In this document: in pieces, positions 57,662 through 64,000 of the stretch
Layout: every line of letters starts with the position of its first letter
How positions within the stretch are numbered: position 1 is the first letter of the stretch
Program-made: the position numbers and the translations under genes
Source: Zobellia laminariae
GTDB lineage: Bacteria; Bacteroidota; Bacteroidia; Flavobacteriales; Flavobacteriaceae
Direction: 5' to 3'
Assembly: GCF_009725995.1 (NCBI RefSeq)
Contig: NZ_RCNS01000004.1
Span: forward strand, 558,001 to 622,000
Length of the DNA: 64,000 nucleotides
Notes under the pieces: model-generated
Seen by the model: only the letters and a program-made list of their open reading frames with translations
Told to the model about the DNA's origin: nothing
Databases searched by the model: none

Positions 57662-60400
57662 TTATACTTTCGTTAAAAATTCATCTAGGTTCATAATGGC
57701 ATTGGCAACAATGGTGAGCGCACTAAGTTCTGCGGTAGGCTTCTCTTCAAATTGAAGAAACAGTTTTGAAGCTTCTTTGTTTTTACTGAATTCGGTAAAG
57801 GAGGTGTCGTACAAGGCTTTTAAAGCTTGGAGCCTATTGGGGCTGATTTCCTTGAACGTTGCTTTTTTATAACTCTGAGAAATACTTTTATCAATGTTAT
57901 CTGGTTGGTAATTGTTTTTTGCCAAATGATATGCCGTTTCCAGATAAACTGGGTCGTTCAAAGTAACCAATGCCTGTAATGGTGTATTGGTTACCGTTCT
58001 TCTAATGGTAGCGACTTCGCGACTTCCTGCATCAAACGTGAGGAAAGAAGGGTAGGGGCTCGTTCGTTTCAAAAACGTATAGATACCTCTTCGGTAGCGG
58101 TCTTCGCCTTTACTTTCTATCCATTGTGCATCACTATACACCGTTTGCCAAACACCATCCGGTTGAGGTGGCATTACTCCTGGACCGTTCATCTTATTAC
58201 TTAATAAGTTGGATACTGCCAAGGCTTGATCCCGGATTTGTTCTGCACCCAAACGTATTCTTGGTCCATGGGCGTAAAGTTCATTTTCAGGGTCTATTTC
58301 ATACATTTCAGGAGTACTTTCCGAGCTTTGTTGGTAGGTGCCGGACATTACAATTTCTTTGATCAAACTCTTTACGCTCCAGTTGTGCTCGTTCATAAAC
58401 CGTAATGAAAGCCAGTCTAGCATTGCAGGGTGCGAGGGTGCATCTGATTGTGAGCCAATATCTTCTACCGTAGATACAAGGCCTCTCCCGTAAATTTGGT
58501 GCCACACTCTATTGACTAATGTACGAGCAGTTAAAGGATTCTTTTTATCTACAATCCACTGGGCCAAGCCTAAGCGGTTTGCTGGCCAATCTGTATCCCA
58601 AGCGTTCAGGCTTTCAGGAGTGCCCGGATCTACAGTATCAGTTTTGGACATCCAACTGCCACGATCAAAAAGTTGCGTTGTACGCTTCATATGGTCTGGA
58701 TTCTCAACCATAATGGGTACAGTTGGGGTATTCCAATTTAGGGCTTCCATAAGATTGGAATTTATACCATTCCACTCTGGCTGGTCTTTTCCTGGTAAAT
58801 CGGGAATGAACGCAACCCAATATAGGTTCATGAGGTTGGCTTCCTTTTTGGAATTCGCATTATGGGTTTCTATGTAAATATTGTTCTGACGGTCTATTTT
58901 TTTAATCGGAAAGCGCGCCGTAGTATTCTGTTTTTGTTTGTTGATGGTGAACTCCCCTATAATTGGTCCTTCAGAATTTTTTTCGCGGATAATGATTTTT
59001 GTGTCGTTATAGTGAGAACGATAGTTGAGGTACACATAGCTGGCATTATTGGTATACCCGTTTTCTATAATGCAATTTCCCTTATCCCATAAAACCACCG
59101 ATGCATGGTCATCATAAGAACCATTTTTGATTTCCTTGAAAAAATGTGATTTATAGACGGGTTCCGTGAATTGTAAAAAGTTCTTATAGGTTGTAACGGA
59201 CTGTTCATTCCCATATTTTTTGGCCCAATTAATTATTTGGTCAACCTTTTCTTGTTGTTCGGGCGTATAAAATTTGAGAAAAGGAGATTCGCCGGGGGTA
59301 TCCTCATCTCTTGAATTATTGAAAAACGCCATCAGCTTATAATATTCCTCATGTTTAAAAGGGTCATAAGGATGACTATGGCATTGCACACAGCCCATAG
59401 TAGTACTCTGCCAAACCTCAAAAGTGGTGTTCAAACGATCAATAACGGTAGCTACCCGATATTCTTCATCATCGGTACCTCCTTCGTCATTGTTCATTGT
59501 GTTTCTGTGGAAAGCTGTCGCTATGAGTTGATCGGGTGAAGGGTCGGGTAATAAATCGCCCGCTAATTGTTCAATGGTAAATTGGTCATAGGGAAGGTCT
59601 CGGTTAAAAGCATCGATCACCCAATCACGGTACCGCCAAATAGTTCGGGCCAAATCTTTCTCATAGCCTTTGGAATCTGCATAGCGCGCGAGATCTAGCC
59701 ACCAAGTGGCCCATTTTTCTCCGTAGGTCTTTTGATTTAAGAGCGTGTCTACTAAACCTTCATAAGATAGTTCACCGGATTCAAAACGGTTAAGTAATTC
59801 TTGACTAGGAGGAAGCCCCACAATATCTAATGCTAATCTTCTGGCGATTATGTTTTTTTCAGCGGAAGGGTTAGGTCGTAATTTTTTCTCGTCTAGCCGC
59901 GCAAGGATAAAGTGGTCAATATCATTTTGTACAAAGCCGGAAGCCTCTTCAGGAGCAAAACTTGCCTCCATGTTAATTTTAGGGACCTCTACTTTTTCAG
60001 GAAGTGAATACGCCCAGTGTTGTCCCCAATGAGCACCTTCATCTATCCAACGGGTCAATAGGTCTATCTCTTTATCCGTAAGTTTGGGTTTTTCATAAGG
60101 CATGCGAAGTTCAGGGTCTTCTTCGTGAAGCCTTTTTATCATTTCACTGCCAGATGCATCACCTGGAATGATAGCGGCTATACCTGATTCTGTTTTAGCA
60201 AAAGCTTCACTTTCAAACAAAAGACTGAAACCACCACTCTTTTTTACGCCACCATGGCAAGTTATGCATTTGTTGTTAAGAATAGGTTTTATCTGCGTGC
60301 TAAAATCAACAGGAGGTGAAGATTGACAAGCACTCAGTACAACTACACTAATTGCCGTGAAAAAATACCAGAGATAATTATGTAACATGTTTTTTTTCAT
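57662..60400 (-). CDS. Cytochrome c / DUF1549 / DUF1553 lipoprotein (planctomycete-type PSCyt-PSD1)
   Basis: The 912-residue protein starts at ATG 60400, giving lipobox Cys25 (VVVLSACQSS); 12 earlier codons are open but spoil the signal. Cytochrome c CITCH (about 45-49) with Met in ELRMPYEKP. DUF1549 region begins DHFILARLDEKKLRPNPSAE; CVQCH in the middle (MGCVQCHSHPYDP) is a second haem or metal site. A beta-sandwich insert follows, then DUF1553 (ARTLVNRVWHQIYGRGLVST, SGTYQQSSE, RRTVTNTPLQALVTLNDPVY). First gene of the operon. Likely an envelope redox protein of unknown substrate. Confidence 0.92.
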   Translation of the reverse strand: MKKNMLHNYLWYFFTAISVVVLSACQSSPPVDFSTQIKPILNNKCITCHGGVKKSGGFSLLFESEAFAKTESGIAAIIPGDASGSEMIKRLHEEDPELRMPYEKPKLTDKEIDLLTRWIDEGAHWGQHWAYSLPEKVEVPKINMEASFAPEEASGFVQNDIDHFILARLDEKKLRPNPSAEKNIIARRLALDIVGLPPSQELLNRFESGELSYEGLVDTLLNQKTYGEKWATWWLDLARYADSKGYEKDLARTIWRYRDWVIDAFNRDLPYDQFTIEQLAGDLLPDPSPDQLIATAFHRNTMNNDEGGTDDEEYRVATVIDRLNTTFEVWQSTTMGCVQCHSHPYDPFKHEEYYKLMAFFNNSRDEDTPGESPFLKFYTPEQQEKVDQIINWAKKYGNEQSVTTYKNFLQFTEPVYKSHFFKEIKNGSYDDHASVVLWDKGNCIIENGYTNNASYVYLNYRSHYNDTKIIIREKNSEGPIIGEFTINKQKQNTTARFPIKKIDRQNNIYIETHNANSKKEANLMNLYWVAFIPDLPGKDQPEWNGINSNLMEALNWNTPTVPIMVENPDHMKRTTQLFDRGSWMSKTDTVDPGTPESLNAWDTDWPANRLGLAQWIVDKKNPLTARTLVNRVWHQIYGRGLVSTVEDIGSQSDAPSHPAMLDWLSLRFMNEHNWSVKSLIKEIVMSGTYQQSSESTPEMYEIDPENELYAHGPRIRLGAEQIRDQALAVSNLLSNKMNGPGVMPPQPDGVWQTVYSDAQWIESKGEDRYRRGIYTFLKRTSPYPSFLTFDAGSREVATIRRTVTNTPLQALVTLNDPVYLETAYHLAKNNYQPDNIDKSISQSYKKATFKEISPNRLQALKALYDTSFTEFSKNKEASKLFLQFEEKPTAELSALTIVANAIMNLDEFLTKV

Positions 60401-60768
60401 AGCGGTGTAATCTGTCCGGGTCAAATTAGTCTTCAATATAGAAAACTTTGAAAATTAAGGTCTTAAAAATCTACGCAACGTGTGCAACCTAGGTAACAGT
60501 CAGTTATAGGCTAAGTAACAAGAAAACCCCTAAGTCATACAGCAAACTGTTGTCAGTTAGTTACTGAAAATCGGTTGGTGGTGCTTATAAGTAGCTATGC
60601 TTATTAAGGTAGATATTTTTATTGAAAAGAAACTAATTTACTGGAAAACAAGGTAGTAGGGTAATCGAACTGTGAAACGGGTAATTCCGGAATGGTAAGA
60701 GGTATATAAAGTAAAAAGCCAATCCATTAAAAATGGATTGGCTTTTTATATAAAAGGTATGAAATGTT
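60401..60768. other. Region between the cytochrome operon and lysS
   Basis: This stretch of about 370 bp includes the lysS terminator and the upstream region of the DUF1549 gene. No gene seen. Confidence 0.45.
60713..60747 (-). terminator. Intrinsic terminator after lysS
   Basis: AAAAAGCCAATCCAT and ATGGATTGGCTTTTT form a 15-bp stem with a 5-base loop. It sits 22 bases after the lysS stop. Confidence 0.88.
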
Positions 60769-62460
60769 TTATTGTTTCAGGATAACGTTTTTGTTATCAC
60801 CTTCAACTTTAACGGAAACTAATCCGTGTTTAGACAGAGCTTTCATGGATTTATCCCATTTTTTGCCACTAAGTCCGGCTTGTGTTTTAAGGTCTGCCAG
60901 TTCCATTGAACCCGTTGGTTTCAATAGTTCTACAATTGCTTTTTCCTCGTCTGTAAGTTCAACCGCTTTTTTCTCCGGTCTCATTTGCGGGAAGAATAAT
61001 ACTTCTTGTATAGATGAATTGTTGGTCATCAACATTACTAAACGGTCAATACCAATACCAATACCTGATGTAGGAGGCATACCGTATTCTAATGCACGCA
61101 AGAAATCTTGGTCAATGAACATAGCTTCGTCATCCCCTTTTTCGGAAAGTTTCAATTGATCTTCAAAACGCTCACGTTGTTCAATAGGATCGTTAAGCTC
61201 AGAATAGGCATTTGCCAATTCTTTACCGTTCACCATAAGTTCAAAACGTTCGGTAAGGGCTGGGTTGTCTCTATGCTCTTTCGTTAAAGGACTCATTTCT
61301 TTAGGGTAGTCTGTAATGAATGTAGGCTGTACATAATGATGCTCACATTTTTCACCAAAGATTTCATCTATCAACTTACCAATGCCCATAGTTTCGTCCA
61401 CCTCAATACCAAGACCTTTTGCCGTTTCCCGAAGTTCGTCTTCCGGCATACCTGCAACGTCTTTACCTGTATGGATTTTTATAGCTTCCAAAATTGGCAC
61501 TCTAGCGTATGGAGCTTTGAATTCAATCTCATTTTTGCCTACTGTAATTTTAGAGGTTCCGTTAGCATCAATAGCAATCTTCTCTAATAACTTTTCGGTA
61601 GTATCCATCATCCAGTTGTAGTCTTTGTAGGCTACATAGAGTTCCATTACAGTAAATTCCGGGTTGTGGGTGCGGTCCATTCCCTCATTACGGAAATCTT
61701 TAGAAAACTCATAAACACCATCAAATCCGCCAACAATCAACCTTTTTAGATAAAGCTCATTTGCAATACGTAAATACAAAGGTATATTCAATGCATTATG
61801 GTGCGTTAAGAACGGTCTTGCAGCGGCACCACCTGGGATAGGTTGAAGGATAGGGGTTTCCACCTCTAAATATCCAGCTTCGTTATAAAACTCACGGATG
61901 CTGTTCGTAATCTTAGTACGTTTAATGAAAGTCTCTTTAACCTTTGGGTTGACCACCAAATCTACATACCGCTGACGGTATCTCATTTCCGGGTCATTGA
62001 ATTCATCAAAGACATTGCCTTCAGAATCCTTTTTAGGTAAAGGTAATGGACGCAACGATTTGCTTAAAAGCGAAAAGTTTTTGACCATTACGGTTTTTTC
62101 TCCCACCTGAGTAGTGAAAAGTTCACCCTCAATACCAATAATATCACCTATATCCAATAACTTCTTGTAAACGTCATTGTAAAGACCTTTGTCTTCACCG
62201 GTACAAATTTCGTCTCGGTTAAAGTAAACTTGGATACGGCCTTCACTATCTTGCAACTCGGCAAAAGAAGCCTTGCCTTGAATTCTTCTAGACATCAATC
62301 TACCTGAAATGATCACCTTTTTACCTTCCTTATAATCGGATTTAATGCCTTTGGAATTGGCATCCACAGGGTATAAAGCAGCGGGGTATGGGTTGATACC
62401 CAATTCGCGCAATTTGGTCAATTTTTCTCTTCTAATAATTTCTTGTTCCGACAGTTGCAT
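60769..62460 (-). CDS. lysS: Lysine-tRNA ligase, class II
   Basis: The 563-residue protein has an N-terminal OB anticodon-binding domain ([20 protein letters not shown]) and class II motifs ([35 protein letters not shown]). The last 60 residues ([36 protein letters not shown]) form an extra helical winged-helix-like domain not found in E. coli LysS; it appears typical of Bacteroidota. It charges tRNA-Lys. Monocistronic with terminator and promoter. Confidence 0.97.
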   Translation of the reverse strand: MQLSEQEIIRREKLTKLRELGINPYPAALYPVDANSKGIKSDYKEGKKVIISGRLMSRRIQGKASFAELQDSEGRIQVYFNRDEICTGEDKGLYNDVYKKLLDIGDIIGIEGELFTTQVGEKTVMVKNFSLLSKSLRPLPLPKKDSEGNVFDEFNDPEMRYRQRYVDLVVNPKVKETFIKRTKITNSIREFYNEAGYLEVETPILQPIPGGAAARPFLTHHNALNIPLYLRIANELYLKRLIVGGFDGVYEFSKDFRNEGMDRTHNPEFTVMELYVAYKDYNWMMDTTEKLLEKIAIDANGTSKITVGKNEIEFKAPYARVPILEAIKIHTGKDVAGMPEDELRETAKGLGIEVDETMGIGKLIDEIFGEKCEHHYVQPTFITDYPKEMSPLTKEHRDNPALTERFELMVNGKELANAYSELNDPIEQRERFEDQLKLSEKGDDEAMFIDQDFLRALEYGMPPTSGIGIGIDRLVMLMTNNSSIQEVLFFPQMRPEKKAVELTDEEKAIVELLKPTGSMELADLKTQAGLSGKKWDKSMKALSKHGLVSVKVEGDNKNVILKQ

Positions 62461-62479
62461 TTTTTACTATTTAAGGCTG

Positions 62480-62487
62480 CAAATATA
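62480..62487 (-). promoter_or_regulatory. Candidate -7 element (TATATTTG) for lysS
   Basis: Full TAnnTTTG match on the minus strand, 19 bases before the ATG at 62460. The same octamer precedes tRNA-fMet and the M23 gene. The -33 site is not clear. Confidence 0.4.
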
Positions 62488-62678
62488 AGCTATCGGTAGT
62501 TTACTATTTGCATCTAATAATATGAAATTATAAGCTTGGCATTCTGTTTGTATGAATGTTATAAATGATAAGGGTGAAATGGCGCGTGGTTTTCCACTTA
62601 TTTTTAGGTAAAATTTGTAACAAGTAGATTGTTATTACGTCATATAAGTACATCATCAATCAATAAAATCAAATCAAA

Positions 62679-62834
62679 ATGAGTTTTTTACGTGTATTAT
62701 TAGCTATTTTCTTTCCTCCGCTTGCGGTTATCGGTAAAGGTTGTGGGTCTTTTTTAATTGTTCTACTTTTGACTTTCTGCGGCTGGGTACCTGGTGTCAT
62801 TGCTGCATTGGTTATATTGAACAATCCCAATTAA
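62679..62834 (+). CDS. YqaE/Pmp3 family membrane peptide (51 residues)
   Basis: This short gene encodes two membrane helices: MSFLRVLLAIFFPPLAVIGK then GCGSFLIVLLLTFCGWVPGV and IAALVILNN. The FFPPLAV and CGWVPGVIAAL motifs identify the UPF0057 (Pmp3) family, which helps keep membrane potential under salt or cold stress in yeast and plants. It lies 11 bases before a lipoprotein gene. Confidence 0.9.
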   Translation: MSFLRVLLAIFFPPLAVIGKGCGSFLIVLLLTFCGWVPGVIAALVILNNPN

Positions 62835-62845
62835 AATAATATGCT

Positions 62846-63583
62846 ATGAAGTTATTTAGAATCTTGGCAACGATGTTTATTACGGTGCTTTTTGTAGCCT
62901 GTAATTTTACCGAAGAAATCCATTTTAAAGCAGATGGAACGGGGAAAATGAATATAGGCTTTGATGGAGGTGAGTTATTACAAATGTTACCATCTTCAGA
63001 TTCTACTCAACTAGAAGAAGTTATTGATTCTACTATTGTTTTTAAAGATATGTTATTCGAGAAAAAGGATAGTATTTCTCAATTATCTCTAGGGCAACAA
63101 GCAGAGCTTAAAAAGTTAGAACCCTTTAGTCTTCATATGATGGTAGATGCAGAAAAGGGTATCATGAATTTTGAAATGTTTACGGATTTTAAAGATGTAT
63201 CAGAAGTTAACGATGCTTTTAATACTTTCCAAAGTGCTAGTTCCGTTGGCTCTGTGGCAGGAGGTAAATCTATGCCAAAGAATCCATCTAATGAAGCAAC
63301 TGAAGTCAATTATAGCTTTAAAAAGAACAAATTTAAGCGCTCTGCAGCTATTGTAAACCAAGAAATGTTTCAGCAAAGTTTAGACAGCCTTACGAGTGCA
63401 GAAATGTTTCTTTCTTCTTCTACCTATACCTTTAAATATCATTTCCCAAAGAGAGTGAAGTCTACCAATATTGAAGAGGCTACCTTTTCTATGGACGGGA
63501 AGACCATGATCTATGAGGTTAATTTCTTAGATATGATAAAGGACCCAGAGTCAATTTTGATTGAGGTAGAGTTAGAAAAATAG
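62846..63583 (+). CDS. Hypothetical lipoprotein (245 residues)
   Basis: Lipobox Cys19 (TVLFVACNFT). The sequence begins EEIHFKADGTGKMNIGFDGG and has a mixed alpha/beta soluble part with segments FSLHMMVDAEKGIMNFEMFT and STYTFKYHFPKRVKSTNIEE. No family that I recognise. It follows the Pmp3 peptide, and lipB begins 27 bases after its stop. Confidence 0.75.
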   Translation: MKLFRILATMFITVLFVACNFTEEIHFKADGTGKMNIGFDGGELLQMLPSSDSTQLEEVIDSTIVFKDMLFEKKDSISQLSLGQQAELKKLEPFSLHMMVDAEKGIMNFEMFTDFKDVSEVNDAFNTFQSASSVGSVAGGKSMPKNPSNEATEVNYSFKKNKFKRSAAIVNQEMFQQSLDSLTSAEMFLSSSTYTFKYHFPKRVKSTNIEEATFSMDGKTMIYEVNFLDMIKDPESILIEVELEK

Positions 63584-63598
63584 GCCATTACCTTTTCT

Positions 63599-63606
63599 TA
63601 TCTTTG
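63599..63606 (+). promoter_or_regulatory. Candidate -7 element (TATCTTTG) for lipB
   Basis: Full TAnnTTTG match ending 4 bases before the lipB ATG at 63611. If used, the mRNA would be leaderless or start slightly inside. lipB could also be read from the upstream transcript. Confidence 0.35.
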
Positions 63607-63610
63607 TACC

Positions 63611-64000
63611 ATGAACAAGAAGGTATATTTACAGGATTTAGGGTTGAAAGACTATAAGGAAACTTGGGACTACCAAGAAACCCTCTTCAAGGAAACTGTA
63701 GATTTAAAAATCAAAAATCGTCGTGGGCAGGCTAATGAACCTACACCAAATCACTTTCTGTTTGTAGAACACCCACATGTATATACTTTAGGTAAGAGTG
63801 GTGATTTTGCCAATCTCTTGATTAGCGAAGAAGAACTGGCTGCAAAAAACGCCAAATTTTATAAGATAAATAGAGGAGGGGACATTACGTATCACGGTCC
63901 TGGTCAAATAGTAGGTTACCCTATTTTAGATTTAGATAATTTCTTTACCGATATCCATAAATACCTTAGGTTTTTAGAAGAAATGGTCATTCTTACTTTA
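63611..64000 (+). CDS. lipB: Octanoyltransferase LipB (partial, runs off the right edge)
   Basis: 130 residues are visible from ATG 63611 ([20 protein letters not shown]). The catalytic-domain motifs are [14 protein letters not shown] and [20 protein letters not shown]. It moves octanoate from acyl carrier protein to lipoyl domains. The C-terminal half is beyond the window. Confidence 0.96.
   Translation, partial: MNKKVYLQDLGLKDYKETWDYQETLFKETVDLKIKNRRGQANEPTPNHFLFVEHPHVYTLGKSGDFANLLISEEELAAKNAKFYKINRGGDITYHGPGQIVGYPILDLDNFFTDIHKYLRFLEEMVILTL

Overview
The window is about 64 kb of AT-rich DNA from a member of the phylum Bacteroidota, almost certainly a marine, algae-associated flavobacterium (Flavobacteriaceae, of the Zobellia/Maribacter/Cellulophaga type). 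The evidence is a SusC/SusD pair, propeller-type two-component sensors, lipoproteins with a short Cys lipobox, DUF4230/DUF4136/GSCFA/DUF5522/MepB proteins typical of the class, promoters with a TAnnTTTG -7 element, and A-rich leaders that lack strong Shine-Dalgarno sites. The genus call is inference; no rRNA gene is present.

Left part (1-18.5 kb): a polysaccharide utilization locus. A propeller-type sensor gene runs off the left edge. Divergent from it is a large secreted protein with an N-terminal propeller (lambda-carrageenase/GH150-like candidate), followed by SusC, SusD and a small surface lipoprotein. Convergent with these is a five-gene minus-strand operon: TIM-barrel isomerase-like protein, a DUF1080/EF-hand/esterase fusion, two formylglycine sulfatases, and a secreted beta-helix protein whose Q/E/H spacing resembles iota-carrageenase (GH82). 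Together they look made to bind, cut, desulfate and import a sulfated algal galactan, probably carrageenan.

Middle (18.8-48 kb): mostly core genes. These are initiator tRNA-fMet, an alanine/glycine:Na+ symporter, era, a choice-of-anchor-I lipoprotein, der, a lemA/TPM operon, a MerR regulator with an M23 peptidase, alaS, an alpha/beta hydrolase, a large propeller sensor kinase, a PD40 lipoprotein, a TPR/GSCFA pair, a frameshifted DUF4230 gene, a CE15-like esterase, an aromatic amino acid hydroxylase, a DUF4136 lipoprotein, DUF5522, a PLP enzyme with a LysM/glucosaminidase protein and hemL, DUF1059, MepB and a Spy-like protein.

Right part (48-64 kb): two small membrane proteins, a large DUF5117-type metzincin, a small secreted protein with three repeats, and a DASS transporter. 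Next is a four-gene minus-strand module of planctomycete flavour: a cytochrome c/DUF1549/DUF1553 lipoprotein, a Tat-exported DUF1501 protein, a secreted TIM-barrel protein, and a DUF2231/cytochrome/LRR membrane protein. lysS, a YqaE/Pmp3 peptide, a lipoprotein and the start of lipB close the window.

Three genes (SusC, the sensor kinase, DUF4230) are each one base out of frame at an A/T homopolymer. This points to residual sequencing indels, or less likely to slippage-based switching. No insertion sequences, CRISPR arrays, phage genes or rRNA genes were seen.
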